A stretch of DNA of 43,908 nt from a virus. The position numbers and the translations under genes are program-made. Positions 23,519 to 32,002 of the stretch are shown here, piece by piece (positions within the stretch are counted from its first letter, which is position 1; the number at the start of each line of letters is the position of its first letter). The notes beneath the pieces were generated by a model. That model was not told the DNA's origin. It ran no database searches and saw only the letters and a program-made list of their open reading frames with translations. The stretch lies in the IMG/VR virus record IMGVR_UViG_3300035016_000036, positions 1 through 43,908 of that record; one strand, written 5' to 3'.

Positions 23519-23983
23519 CTAGCACGGTTCGCCCACGGCGAAGTAACCTCCGACTCTGCGGTAGGGATCAAGCAACGGATAGACTTCGGGAGGGAAGCTC
23601 TCGAAGCCGATCTCTGCTTCCTGCGTTCGTTTGTGCTTCGTGTAGGAATGTCCTTCGCCTCCCCACGATGCAACCTCGTGGGGAAGCACTCCCTTGTGCC
23701 GTCTCTCCAGCATGGAATCTGCGACCATGCGGGTTGCGAGAGCGACGCGACGGGGAATGAACGTCTCTCCTGCGTTCTCGTCTTGAGTGCGCGGGAAAAC
23801 GAATTCCTGTTCGTCGTCATAGGGAGCCCAGCCCGAACCGATGTAGGCGTCAATCAAGGCCATCGCTTCGATGACCAGTGACTCGACCTCCTCATTAGTC
23901 TTGGCTTGAAGTAGGGTTTGGACCGTGGATTGGGTCCGATAGTCCGCAGCCGTCAGGTAGAACAGCTCAGGATTGCTCGGCAT
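23519..23983 (-). CDS. Head-tail connector (adaptor) protein
   Basis: The 154-residue mainly helical protein has the LTAADYRTQSTVQTLLQA start, an IEAMALIDAYIGSGWAP helix and the RRVALATRMVADSMLERR helix seen in connector adaptors of the HK97 gp6/SPP1 gp15 type. It binds the portal and continues the DNA channel. It overlaps the 60-residue gene upstream by 17 bases. Confidence 0.75.
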   Translation of the reverse strand: MPSNPELFYLTAADYRTQSTVQTLLQAKTNEEVESLVIEAMALIDAYIGSGWAPYDDEQEFVFPRTQDENAGETFIPRRVALATRMVADSMLERRHKGVLPHEVASWGGEGHSYTKHKRTQEAEIGFESFPPEVYPLLDPYRRVGGYFAVGEPC

Positions 23984-24149
23984 CAGAGTCGCGGGATTTC
24001 TTCTTCTCCTTGTCCTCTTTCGCCAGACCGGCGAGCGTCATCTGACGGATGAGCTTGGGATCGTCCGTGTGGTACGGCTCATTCTGCTCCAGCGTGAGTC
24101 CGGCGATGAAGAGGCGCTTTTCAGGGCCTGTGTAGACGAATGTCTTCAT
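23967..24149 (-). CDS. Small head-region protein A, 60 aa
   Basis: The protein starts MKTFVYTGPEKRLFIAGLTL and ends with a Lys/Glu-rich tail. Its first 12 residues parallel those of the 55-residue product just upstream (MRIFQYTGPKNS), so the two look like tandem paralogues. The ATG overlaps the previous stop (ATGA). A small virion or connector accessory role is likely from position. Confidence 0.65.
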   Translation of the reverse strand: MKTFVYTGPEKRLFIAGLTLEQNEPYHTDDPKLIRQMTLAGLAKEDKEKKKSRDSDAEQS

Positions 24150-24313
24150 GATCGGTCGGGGGTAAGTTCCTTCACGTCCTTCTCGTTGGACATGCGGGCC
24201 TCAAGGGCCGCGATTACCAGCGTGTTCTCCGTGGAGAAGGGCTTGCCATGGTGGAGAGTCTCGCCTTTCACGCCGATGGAGTTCTTGGGTCCGGTGTACT
24301 GAAAGATGCGCAT
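24146..24313 (-). CDS. Small head-region protein B, 55 aa, paralogue of the next gene
   Basis: This short ORF encodes MRIFQYTGPKNSIGVKGETL followed by a helical segment (TENTLVIAALEARMSNEKD). The shared (K/R)xFxYTGP start and size indicate duplication with the 60-residue gene, and the 4-base ATGA overlap supports coupled translation. The function is unknown. Confidence 0.6.
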   Translation of the reverse strand: MRIFQYTGPKNSIGVKGETLHHGKPFSTENTLVIAALEARMSNEKDVKELTPDRS

Positions 24314-24330
24314 GGATGCGGGGGAAAGGA

Positions 24331-24645
24331 TTACTTCTTCGCTTCCGTCTTCTTCTCAGCCTTCTTCTCCGTCTGCGGGCCGGAGAGCAGTTCCGCCCGG
24401 CGAGCCTTCTCCTCTTCCTCGTGTTTCTCCATCGACTCAGCGATGGACGGCTTGGTGTCCTTGTCGAGACGAACGGCCTTCTTGTAGGTCACGAGCTTCT
24501 CAGCGACGTCCTCGTACACCTCCACGACCTCGCCGAGCGAGAAGACGCGGGGCGTGCGGTTCTTCTTCTCCTTCTCGAAGACGGAGCGGGGTTCGATCAC
24601 CTTGCCGTCGGTGATCTCGATTTTGACGTTCTTGGCCTCAGCCAT
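24331..24645 (-). CDS. Charged head-region protein, 104 aa
   Basis: The protein has a short beta N-terminus (KNVKIEITDGKVIE), a central region with VFSLGEVVEVYEDVAEKLVTY, and a Lys/Glu-rich helical tail. It directly follows the major capsid gene and may be a head accessory protein. The family is not recognised. Confidence 0.65.
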   Translation of the reverse strand: MAEAKNVKIEITDGKVIEPRSVFEKEKKNRTPRVFSLGEVVEVYEDVAEKLVTYKKAVRLDKDTKPSIAESMEKHEEEEKARRAELLSGPQTEKKAEKKTEAKK

Positions 24646-24672
24646 AGGGAATGGGGGTAGTCAGATAGAACA

Positions 24673-24688
24673 GGGGCCTTTCGGCCCC
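24673..24688 (-). terminator. Terminator-like hairpin after the major capsid gene
   Basis: A perfect 6-bp GC stem (GGGGCC with GGCCCC, loop TTTC) lies 11 bases downstream of the capsid stop. The U-tract on the minus strand is weak (UGUUCU), so it may only attenuate or protect the message end. Confidence 0.5.
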
Positions 24689-24698
24689 CGTGATGGGC

Positions 24699-25868
24699 TT
24701 AGAAGCCCGTGACCAGCTTGGCGTGGACCTTGTCCGCGTTCTGCCAGATCGTGCCCCACTTCTGGTGAAGGTAGGACACCTTGTTCTTGAAGTTCGACTC
24801 GCTCTCCTCGTCGATGACGTTCATGTTCCAGACCTTGCCCGTATTGTCCTGGTAGTACGCTTTGCGAGCGTAACGGGTGGAGACGAAGCGGACGTCGTTG
24901 TCGATGATCGTCGGGTCCATGTAGAAGGGGTAGCGCACGCCGTTGACGGTCACGCCCTTGATGGACAGGCCGACGAAGACGGAGTCTTCGGGAGCGACCT
25001 CGGAAGAGAAGTCGGTCATGGAGTCCTCGTACTCGTAGTACGCATCCGGGCTGACGAGCACGGCCGTGCCTGCGCCGACACCGGCACCGTTGGCCTGCAG
25101 GAAGCGGGCGACGCCCTTGATATCGTCCATGTCCGGGGTACCGGAGACGGCGGCGTCGATCTCATTGCCTGCCATGGCGACAACGTGGTCGAAGCCTGCC
25201 GTGGCGGCACGCTGACCGGCTGCCTCATCGGACGGAACGCCGTAGATGATGTTCTTGTTCAGATCTTTGACGTACTCCTCGATACGCTCGTCAATCAGCA
25301 TCTCCTCGTTCATGCCCCAGTTGAGCTGCTGGCCGAGGAAGGTGCGGGAGAAGTCGAGACGCTCGGTGGAGTCCTGGATGTAGTTCTCCTCCGTGGTCGT
25401 GCTGCCGAAGCGCGACGTAGCGTTCAGCTCGTCGTAGTGCTCGGCGTGACCGATCCTGTGGAAGGTCTGGCCGATCGCGACGTTGGCACCGGCCGCGTCG
25501 CCGATCACGTCAACACGCTCAAGCGTGGCGACACCCGTCGTGGTGTCGTAGGAGTCGATGACGAACACCTGCTTCGTCGGCGAGTGGTACAGGATATGAC
25601 CCGCCGTCAGACGCTTACGCGTGGCGGAGTCGAAGGTGATCGTCGTGGAAGAGCCGGTGGTATAGAGCGTCGTGGAAACGACCGTGCTGCCTTCCGGCGC
25701 GCGGCTCGCCATCTTGTAGTCGAGACCCGTGAGAGGCTTGCTCCACGGAATCAGATCCCACGAACGGGAGAACTCGGGCTGCACCCTGTCGAGAAGGGAG
25801 AGGGTGAGCGGGTCTGGCTGCACCGCATCGCTGTCGTAGGTGCGCCATTTGGGGATAACGATGGACAT
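24699..25868 (-). CDS. Major capsid protein, SU10-like
   Basis: The 389-residue protein is preceded by the scaffold-like gene and followed by connector genes, as expected. The N-terminal region with SWDLIPWSKPLTGLDYKM, then SRAPEGSTVVSTTLYTTGSS and the ERVDVIGDAAGANVAIGQTF segment resembles SU10-family (DUF5309) capsid proteins with an HK97-like fold. Later parts (NWGMNEEMLIDERIEEYVKD, VRFVSTRYARKAYYQ) fit the spine helix and peripheral domain. It forms the capsid shell. Confidence 0.8.
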   Translation of the reverse strand: MSIVIPKWRTYDSDAVQPDPLTLSLLDRVQPEFSRSWDLIPWSKPLTGLDYKMASRAPEGSTVVSTTLYTTGSSTTITFDSATRKRLTAGHILYHSPTKQVFVIDSYDTTTGVATLERVDVIGDAAGANVAIGQTFHRIGHAEHYDELNATSRFGSTTTEENYIQDSTERLDFSRTFLGQQLNWGMNEEMLIDERIEEYVKDLNKNIIYGVPSDEAAGQRAATAGFDHVVAMAGNEIDAAVSGTPDMDDIKGVARFLQANGAGVGAGTAVLVSPDAYYEYEDSMTDFSSEVAPEDSVFVGLSIKGVTVNGVRYPFYMDPTIIDNDVRFVSTRYARKAYYQDNTGKVWNMNVIDEESESNFKNKVSYLHQKWGTIWQNADKVHAKLVTGF

Positions 25869-25900
25869 CGGGTAGGGAAATGAGGGGATAAAGAGTGCCC

Positions 25901-26632
25901 TCAGCTACCTTTCAGCTCCTCGTTGAGACGCAGCATTTCCTGTGTCTCGGCCGGTGTGCGACGCGGCTTTCTCGTCAGTTCGGTCAGACGATCCTGAGCA
26001 GAAGCGTCGACCTCTTTGCGAACACCGGCACCCACGGCGGGCTTCTTACCGGATTCGAGGAGAGACTTGGCGTACTTGGCTTGAGCGAGACGTTTAGAGA
26101 CGGGATCAGTGTCGTCGAGAGGCGGCTTCTTCTCGTCGGGGATCCCTTTCAGGATCTCGACGAGTTCGGCTTCCTGCGCATCCTCGAAGGTTTTGACCTT
26201 CGCTTCAGCGGCATCGGCTCGGGCCTTCTCGCGGGCGGCTTCGTCGGCTTTGGCTTTCGCCTCGGCCTCGCGCTGCTGGGCGAGTTCCTCGAACTTCTTC
26301 TCGTCGGCGAGCTTCGCTTCGGCTGCCTTGCGGTCAGCTTCTTCGCGTTCGCGGAGCTTCTTCTCGGCTTCGGCCGCCCGTGCCTCTGCGGCTTCGCGGG
26401 CTTCCTGGACCTTCTTGAAGTTGCTCTTCTTCTCCTCGTCTTCGTTTGCCTGACGCTCTGCCTCTTCACGCTTTTGACGTTCCTCGTCCGTCTCCGCCAT
26501 GTTGAAAGCGAAAGGGCCACGGAACTGCGAGAAGAGAACTGGCTTGGAGCTGTGGGTAGAAAGGACGGGTGCCGCAGTAACGCCGGGCGAGACGAGAGAA
26601 GCGTGACCCTGCTTCAGGGAGACATCAGACAT
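25901..26632 (-). CDS. Scaffold-like protein, long charged coiled coil
   Basis: The protein is dominated by Glu/Lys/Ala/Arg heptads (about residues 45-190), as in capsid scaffolding proteins, followed by LVEILKGIPDEKKPPLDDTD and a C-terminal segment rich in Lys/Arg. It lies immediately before the capsid gene. I place the start at 26632 (MSDVSLKQGH) because codon use looks coding there; the ATG at 26500 (MAETDEERQK) is the alternative. No strong ribosome binding site precedes either. The Thr/Val/Pro-rich first 45 residues differ from the coil and may be a separate small domain. Confidence 0.75.
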   Translation of the reverse strand: MSDVSLKQGHASLVSPGVTAAPVLSTHSSKPVLFSQFRGPFAFNMAETDEERQKREEAERQANEDEEKKSNFKKVQEAREAAEARAAEAEKKLREREEADRKAAEAKLADEKKFEELAQQREAEAKAKADEAAREKARADAAEAKVKTFEDAQEAELVEILKGIPDEKKPPLDDTDPVSKRLAQAKYAKSLLESGKKPAVGAGVRKEVDASAQDRLTELTRKPRRTPAETQEMLRLNEELKGS

Positions 26633-26665
26633 CTGATGAGGGGGAAATGACAAAGAACTGCCCGC

Positions 26666-26695
26666 AGTCTACAGGCAGCCGAGCATCGAGCGCAA
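26666..26695 (-). promoter_or_regulatory. Promoter-like element TTGCGC-18-TAGACT before the scaffold/capsid genes
   Basis: On the minus strand TTGCGC (26690-26695) is followed after 18 bases by TAGACT (26666-26671), upstream of the scaffold start. It shares the TTGCGC hexamer with other candidate promoters here. Confidence 0.35.
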
Positions 26696-26713
26696 ATTCA
26701 CGGATTTCAAAGG

Positions 26714-26742
26714 TTGACTGGACACCTGTTCGCATCAAAAAT
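26714..26742 (+). promoter_or_regulatory. Promoter-like element TTGACT-17-AAAAAT for the small + gene
   Basis: TTGACT (26714-26719) and AAAAAT (26737-26742) are spaced by 17 bases, about 58 bases before the start of the small basic protein gene. The -35 matches the sigma-70 consensus at five of six positions. Confidence 0.45.
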
Positions 26743-26800
26743 CTACTAATCGGGCAAGCAGTCCCGAGATTCCACAACAGCTTGTGTGGAGGGACGGAGC

Positions 26801-26929
26801 ATGGCGAAGAAAGCTGGCGGAGCGAGCAAGGGTCGATACCGCAGTGCCGTGTCGGGACGTTACGTCACGACGAAGCACGGGAAAGCCAATCCTCGAACGA
26901 CCGTGAAAGAGTCGAGCAAGAAGAAGTGA
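26801..26929 (+). CDS. Small basic RSAVSGRYVT-type protein, 42 aa
   Basis: This short rightward gene encodes MAKKAGGASKGRYRSAVSGR followed by YVTTKHGKANPRTTVKESSKKK. The RSAVSGRYV...NPRTTV pattern is a widespread, uncharacterised small protein motif (RSAVTGRFVT...PxTTV) in bacteria and phages. A purine-rich GGAGGGACGGAGC stands before the ATG. It lies alone and inverted inside the late operon, with its own promoter-like sequence, so it looks like a moron expressed from the prophage. Confidence 0.75.
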   Translation: MAKKAGGASKGRYRSAVSGRYVTTKHGKANPRTTVKESSKKK

Positions 26930-26955
26930 GCCGACTCACCACCGTATTCTGAGAG

Positions 26956-26979
26956 CCGCCGGAACGAGCAGTCCGGCGG
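26956..26979. terminator. GC-rich hairpin between convergent small genes
   Basis: A perfect 8-bp stem (CCGCCGGA at 26956-26963 with TCCGGCGG at 26972-26979, 8-nt loop) lies between the rightward small gene and the convergent leftward membrane gene. There is no T-run, so it is a likely but not classical terminator. Confidence 0.45.
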
Positions 26980-26989
26980 TCTACGGGAG

Positions 26990-27139
26990 CTATCGTCGCG
27001 TCGCACACGCTCGTGCGATCAAGCTGGCGACGATGAGGACAGAGAGTCCAGCAAGAGCTGCTCGGATCGCTTCCCCGCTGGTGAGCCCCATGTCCGCGAG
27101 GATGAGCTCGATCTCCCGGCGGGTGATGAGGGGCCACAC
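26990..27139 (-). CDS. Small single-pass membrane protein
   Basis: The C-terminal half (EAIRAALAGLSVLIVASLIARACATRR) has one strong membrane segment with a basic end, after an amphipathic start (TRREIELILADMGLTSG). The start is uncertain. GTG at 27139 gives a 49-residue product; a longer frame reaches 27211 and would overlap the upstream gene by 4 bases. It follows the secreted NlpC/P60-like gene and may form a pair with it. Confidence 0.5.
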   Translation of the reverse strand: MWPLITRREIELILADMGLTSGEAIRAALAGLSVLIVASLIARACATRR

Positions 27140-27207
27140 AAGCGAGATTCTAGCGCATCTGTCAGATCGGGACGAAGCCGAAGCGGAAATGCGATGCACG
27201 GCGGCCT

Positions 27208-27837
27208 TCAAAACCCCTCTTCGTAAGTCACGAAACTGTATTCGCTCAGGTCCGTGATGCCCCCGAGGCCAGTCACCGTCATTTCGTGCTTCCCGACGGC
27301 TTGAGCACGGTCTCGATCGCTAATCCAGTTCTGGTCAGCTACCTCCAGGGTATAGTCGTCGACGCGGCGAAGGACCACCGCGGCGTGTCCGCCGTCGTAC
27401 CTTCCGTCAGTAAAGGTGGCGATCACGGAACCTGAGCTGATCGATTCGGGGAGCTTTCCGTCAGCCTTGATAACATCGGGTCCCGGTCGCCAGTCGAAGT
27501 TGGCAGAGATGTGCAACGTCTCGCTGACGGCCTTAATGAAATTGACGCACTGGCCCACGTCGAAGTTATCGGCGACCTGCACCATGTCGTCGTAGGTCGT
27601 CGGTCCGCACGTCCACGAAGTGCGATTAGATTTCGGCAGATCAGGAGCTGAATACTTGTAGTAGTACGAGTCGCCCTCGCACTGAAAATCGCCATAGTTC
27701 GCCGGGTCTCGCAAAGGGCGCAGATAATCGATGTGGGCGCGGATCGCCGTCCGGTACTCCGTCTGGGCGGATGAGTAGCTTGCGAACGCGGTGACCGCGA
27801 ACACCGAAATCAGAACAGGAATGATGGTGCGTTTCAT
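27208..27837 (-). CDS. Secreted BPSL0067/NlpC-P60-like cysteine peptidase or amidase
   Basis: The 209-residue protein has a clear signal peptide (MKRTIIPVLISVFAVTAFAS, cleavage near SSAQ). The mature part contains VGQCVNFIKAV (Cys97), GGHAAVV (His151) and EVADQNW (Asp168), the triad spacing of BPSL0067-type CHAP/NlpC-like enzymes that cut peptidoglycan. The ATG at 27837 follows GAGGGAAACGAA and fits the signal peptide; upstream residues do not. It lies between head genes, is unlike virion proteins, and may be a moron acting in the periplasm or outside, for example in competition or superinfection control. Confidence 0.65.
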   Translation of the reverse strand: MKRTIIPVLISVFAVTAFASYSSAQTEYRTAIRAHIDYLRPLRDPANYGDFQCEGDSYYYKYSAPDLPKSNRTSWTCGPTTYDDMVQVADNFDVGQCVNFIKAVSETLHISANFDWRPGPDVIKADGKLPESISSGSVIATFTDGRYDGGHAAVVLRRVDDYTLEVADQNWISDRDRAQAVGKHEMTVTGLGGITDLSEYSFVTYEEGF

Positions 27838-28015
27838 TTCGTTTCCCTCGCTGCGAAAAGAGTTCCAGAAGACGCTTCGGTAGTCCATCCATAAGCATCT
27901 GTTGGGCCGTATAACTCGCTCTGGAACCTGTGCTACAAGTTCACTGATAATCCACGGTGCGCCGTCAGTCTCTCACCAAGTTGCCTAACCGGAACGACCG
28001 CTCAAGTCCAAGCGT

Positions 28016-28825
28016 TCATCGACGCATCATCGCTTGCTTCGTAAGAACAGGGACGCGGGGATCTTCGGGCGAGCGGATGGCGGTATCCGGGATACCCGGC
28101 ACAGGGATCAACCCACCCCGGCACCGGGGGTGGTACGGTGGGCGAAGCTTCGGGTCGCCGAGCCAGATAAACTTGTCGTTCATCGGGCTGCAAACGGCGC
28201 AGGCTGTCTCCCGTTCGACCACTTGCGCGTATTCGACGCCGTTCGCTGCGTACCGGGTAGCAGCTCCCGTGTTGTGGGCCTCGGCGGAAATCGAACGCAC
28301 GAGGATGTCCGCGTAGTCCTCCAGCCCGATCGTCCGATTGGGCGTCCTGAAGGCTGTCACTCCGGCGAAGACGCTCTTCACCGCCTTCGTGGCGTCGGCT
28401 CCCGTCAGCTCCTTCTGCATCATGCCCTGAAGAACAGCCTCTTTGCTGGCCTGAGAGAGCTTTACGGTGGCGGAACGCCTGACGGTCTCGATCGCCTCTC
28501 CAAACCGCAGGGAGGCGTCTCTGGCGAGTTCCCTGACGGCTTCTAGATGGATGCCGGTGAAGTCGGTGTCCAGGTCGCTCAGCCTGAGCTTCCGCAGCTC
28601 GTACAGTGCGACGGCGGAACCGATCTTGAACTGCTCCGCGAGTCCTTCCCGGATGTAGTCTGCCGAGAGCTGGTCGAGCTGGGCAAGGATCGCGTCGATC
28701 CGCTGAAGGATCCGAGCGACGTCCTTCGGATCGCGGAACGAGCCCAGTTCTCGTGAGAGCTGAAGCGCCGCCTGTGTGTAGGCGGTGAGAAGCCGATGCT
28801 CGGCCTCGGTGAGATCCGGCTTCAC
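28016..28825 (-). CDS. Minor head protein (phage minor capsid protein 2 / Mu F-like)
   Basis: The 269-residue protein has a helical N-terminal half and a C-terminal domain with RTIGLEDYADILVRSISAEA, then GVEYAQVVERETACAVCSPM and PPYHPRCRGG. The CxxC and HPxC pattern is typical of Mu F/SPP1 gp7-like minor head proteins, which ride on the portal and help DNA injection. It follows the portal gene, separated by a small membrane gene. Confidence 0.8.
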   Translation of the reverse strand: MKPDLTEAEHRLLTAYTQAALQLSRELGSFRDPKDVARILQRIDAILAQLDQLSADYIREGLAEQFKIGSAVALYELRKLRLSDLDTDFTGIHLEAVRELARDASLRFGEAIETVRRSATVKLSQASKEAVLQGMMQKELTGADATKAVKSVFAGVTAFRTPNRTIGLEDYADILVRSISAEAHNTGAATRYAANGVEYAQVVERETACAVCSPMNDKFIWLGDPKLRPPYHPRCRGGLIPVPGIPDTAIRSPEDPRVPVLTKQAMMRR

Positions 28826-29019
28826 AGCAAGCTGGGAATCACTGAAAACCAGAACGTCAGCGATGCGAGAATCAGGTTGAACGCCAGAAGCCCCTTCCAG
28901 AACCAGCGGTGAATCGCCGGGCGATGGCGGTCGAGCGCCTTCACTGCGTGATTGATCCTGCTTCCGTCCGTCTCAGGGACGTCGGGGAGCTGCTGGCCGA
29001 CGGGGTCGTTGATGCTCAT
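28822..29019 (-). CDS. Small membrane protein, 65 aa
   Basis: A polar N-terminus (residues 1-35) precedes one hydrophobic segment at about 38-62 (FWKGLLAFNLILASLTFWFS). It is linked to both neighbours by 4-base overlaps, so it belongs to the late operon. A membrane protein between portal and minor head genes is unusual; its function is unknown. Confidence 0.65.
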   Translation of the reverse strand: MSINDPVGQQLPDVPETDGSRINHAVKALDRHRPAIHRWFWKGLLAFNLILASLTFWFSVIPSLL

Positions 29020-30479
29020 AGGACGATGTCAGTGGGACGGGCGAGTTCAGACTGCCGCTTCTCTCCTTTGATCCGGGCGAGATAGTCGTTCACCTCCTCC
29101 GGCGTCTTGTCGCTGTGGACTCTTCGCACGGCGTCCTCTTCGCTGATGAGCGTGGCCGTGGGATTCATCTCCCGCACGAGCGCGACTTGCTCTTCCTGCG
29201 AAAGGTTGAACGGATCTGCGAAGCTCGCCTCTACGACGATCTCTTCGCCGTGCTTCCAGAACCAGTACATCTGCAGGAGTTGCTGGAGAGAGGTTTCGAT
29301 GCGGGACTGACCTTGAATCACCTTCCGCATGTAGCGGCGGTCCTTGCGCTTCTCCACTTCGACCTTCACGTTTCCGCCGGCCTCCTCCAGATTCAGCACG
29401 TGCCGAGGACAGCCGACAATTGCCGCGGCCTTGGACAGCAGGTCGTTGATGTGGTCGATGCCCTTGCTGATCGACTCCAGGTCTCGCTGGATGTAGGCGG
29501 GAGTGGGGTCGCCGGCCATGAGCGGGATGATCTCTTGGTTCACGTCGAACAGAGCCGCGTTTTCGGCTGCGAGAGCGGCTGCCTGCTTGAACGTCGCAAC
29601 GCTGCCGTCCGACCGTTCCCGGTCCACGCGCTGAAGACTGCGAACGGCTGCTGCGAGCTTCGCGCGAAGGTGCTTGATCCTCTCCTGCCTGATCTGCGTT
29701 TGAGTTTCGCTGATCTCCTGCAGGATGCCCCAGATCGGGTAGAGCACGGACTGACCGCAGATGTGGCGGGATGACTTCTGCCTATCCGCCTGGACGATCG
29801 GGATAATGTCCAGATCGGTCGTGACGGACTTGGCGAGCCCCTCGAAGCGCGAGAGCCTCGATAACCCGATGTCTTTACCCTCCAAGGCGTCCGGGCCGTC
29901 GATGGAGTACAGCCTGTAGGTGAGGCTTCCGGGCTTGTGCTCCTCGATGAAGGCGTACCATTGGGTTGCCTTCTTTGTGGTCTCCGAAAAGACGCTGATG
30001 ACCCGGCCGCTCGTGACCTTCTGCCACGAGAACGTCGGGATGTCGGGGTACCACGTTGAGGAATCGAGCGTGATCGCGGTGAAGCCGTTTTCCCCTTCCT
30101 CCTCGGTGCGGAAGAGCTGCATCACCCCGTAGCCCGTGCCGTAGAAGCTGCGGGCGACCTCGTCGAGCTTCGCCTCGTAGTCGATCTCGTTCAGCCATTC
30201 CCAGAGCTCATCGACAATCGGCCCTTTCTCCTGTTCGTCGACCTTGATCGTCAGCTCGGTAAGCGTATCGGCGACGAAGTGCTCAATGAGCGCGGAGCCC
30301 GCGTTCACCTCCAGCATCTTCACGTTCTTCCCGAGCAGCTTGTTCTTCAGGTAGCTGTGGATCGGGAAGGGCGAGTGCTCATCGTCCTCCGTGGTGTACT
30401 GCTTGCCTTCCGTGACGGACTGGAACTTCGCCGCCCATTGGGTGCGCAGCAGTTCGTCTTTGGTGCGGAAGATGGGCAT
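29016..30479 (-). CDS. Portal protein, SPP1-like
   Basis: The 487-residue protein lies just after TerL in the order of transcription. It shows portal features: an N-terminal clip/wing region (VARSFYGTGYGVMQLFRTEEEG), a central GQSVLYPIWGILQEISETQTQIRQERIKHLRAKLAA helix, and the long crown/stem helix (RDLESISKGIDHINDLLSKAAAIVG). It forms the dodecameric DNA gate in the capsid. Confidence 0.85.
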   Translation of the reverse strand: MPIFRTKDELLRTQWAAKFQSVTEGKQYTTEDDEHSPFPIHSYLKNKLLGKNVKMLEVNAGSALIEHFVADTLTELTIKVDEQEKGPIVDELWEWLNEIDYEAKLDEVARSFYGTGYGVMQLFRTEEEGENGFTAITLDSSTWYPDIPTFSWQKVTSGRVISVFSETTKKATQWYAFIEEHKPGSLTYRLYSIDGPDALEGKDIGLSRLSRFEGLAKSVTTDLDIIPIVQADRQKSSRHICGQSVLYPIWGILQEISETQTQIRQERIKHLRAKLAAAVRSLQRVDRERSDGSVATFKQAAALAAENAALFDVNQEIIPLMAGDPTPAYIQRDLESISKGIDHINDLLSKAAAIVGCPRHVLNLEEAGGNVKVEVEKRKDRRYMRKVIQGQSRIETSLQQLLQMYWFWKHGEEIVVEASFADPFNLSQEEQVALVREMNPTATLISEEDAVRRVHSDKTPEEVNDYLARIKGEKRQSELARPTDIVL

Positions 30480-31987
30480 CAGTAGATGTCGTAAGACGCC
30501 AGGTCGAGGGACCCGACAGTAAACATCTCGCGGCAGGCGAGATTAGCGAGAGCCGATGAGATGACACGGTCGTCTTTCTTACCCGGCATTGCACCCATGA
30601 TACCACGTTCGCCGTGAACATAGGTTGTCAGCTCACTATACGTCTCGACGGAGTGGGGAATGCACTTGCCGTCCTTCAGATCGCGGTGGAGCGTGTCGAT
30701 GAGAACTGCCTTGCTGCGGGGGTTGGTATCCCAACCGATGACGGTGCTGATCTTCTCCGTGATCTTGTCCGTTTCCCTGCGCTGGTAGAGCTTGATACGC
30801 GGATCGTCCTTGGCTCGATCAATGACAGCGTGGCCGTGGTTGTTTCGCTCGATCATGCACAGGTGGTTGGGGAAGATGCGTGCGAGAACGCCGATCTTCT
30901 GAGCCGTTTCATGCGGGGCGAGCTTGCCCGTGCACTGGGCGACTTCCTCACCCGTCTCGCGGCAGGTGATGGTGATCGACGTGTTGTCGCCATGAGCCAG
31001 TCCCTCGGCCGTGTCGACGCCGATGCCGTAGCTCTTGTCTTCCTCCGGTTCGGCGAAGAACTCGATGTCGTCCTCCGTCTTGATGGGCTGGCGTTGGTGC
31101 CGCGCCTTCAGGGATTTCAGCAGCTCCAGATTGAAGACGGGCCTGCCGGAGTGAAGAAACGCCTCTTCGGGCTCGGTCGGGTAGAACTGGAACACCTCCT
31201 CGTCCAGGTCCGTGTACTTCTGGTCGTAGAAGTGCTTCTGCTCCTCGCTCAGGATCGTTCCGTCGAGAGCGAAGATCCGGGCAGAGAGCGCTTCGATGAA
31301 CGCTTTGTTCTGAAGCTCCATTCCCGGATAGACCGGGACGGTGTTCGTCGGGTCCGTGTACCACGGGAAGAACAGCGCGATGCGGTGGTGCTTCTTCCCT
31401 GCCTGCTTCGCGACCCATGCTTCCATGAAACGCTCGTTGAACAGGTTCCCCACGCCGAAGCCGGTGCTCTCCATGATCCTGATGCCGTTACGGCGGACCA
31501 TCTGCTCGGCTTCGGTGATCTTGCTCTCGTCCTCGAAGTAGGGAGCCTCGGAAGTGTGCAGAATGTCGGTCGGCTCGGACTTCGTAGCGGAGATGATGTA
31601 CTTGCTGCTGATGCCGGCGAAGTTCAACTCAGAGACATTGTCGTTGGTCGCCTTTGGCCTGAGCCCCTTCGGGATGTTGTCGATCGCCAGCTTGGCGACG
31701 TTGGTGAAGATGGCACTGGCGCGAGGCTGCGTGTCGGCGAGCGTGTCTGCGACGCGGCCGGGGTAGTACATCGTGCAGTCCAGACAGAACAACGAGCACC
31801 ACGTGGAGGTGCCGTTCTGGCGGTTCTTCAGGATGACGACGTCGAGCGGCTGGCGGCTGAGGTACGCGGGGTAGAGGAGCTGAGAGAGTTCCCGCTGGTA
31901 AGAGCGCTCGCGAATGCGAACGACGCCTTCCTCGGAGCGGATCTTGTAGAGGTGCTTCCAACGCCAGTCATGCTGCAGGAGCTGCAC
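30479..31987 (-). CDS. terL: Terminase large subunit
   Basis: The 502-residue protein has an ATPase part with Walker A-like LKNRQNGTST (residues 53-62), a Walker B region ILHTSEAPYFED (142-153), and a nuclease part of RNase H type with YGIGVDTAEG (Asp325) and IERNNHG (Glu380). It cuts concatemers and pumps DNA through the portal. Its stop touches the portal start. Between it and TerS lies a kinase-like gene, an uncommon insertion. Confidence 0.92.
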   Translation of the reverse strand: MQLLQHDWRWKHLYKIRSEEGVVRIRERSYQRELSQLLYPAYLSRQPLDVVILKNRQNGTSTWCSLFCLDCTMYYPGRVADTLADTQPRASAIFTNVAKLAIDNIPKGLRPKATNDNVSELNFAGISSKYIISATKSEPTDILHTSEAPYFEDESKITEAEQMVRRNGIRIMESTGFGVGNLFNERFMEAWVAKQAGKKHHRIALFFPWYTDPTNTVPVYPGMELQNKAFIEALSARIFALDGTILSEEQKHFYDQKYTDLDEEVFQFYPTEPEEAFLHSGRPVFNLELLKSLKARHQRQPIKTEDDIEFFAEPEEDKSYGIGVDTAEGLAHGDNTSITITCRETGEEVAQCTGKLAPHETAQKIGVLARIFPNHLCMIERNNHGHAVIDRAKDDPRIKLYQRRETDKITEKISTVIGWDTNPRSKAVLIDTLHRDLKDGKCIPHSVETYSELTTYVHGERGIMGAMPGKKDDRVISSALANLACREMFTVGSLDLASYDIY

Positions 31988-32002
31988 GCGAGGAGTGTAG
32001 CA

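Noticed and set aside
24690-25883. A 397-residue plus-strand frame opposite the major capsid gene
   Set aside because: It is antisense to a capsid protein in canonical position and shows no domain of its own.
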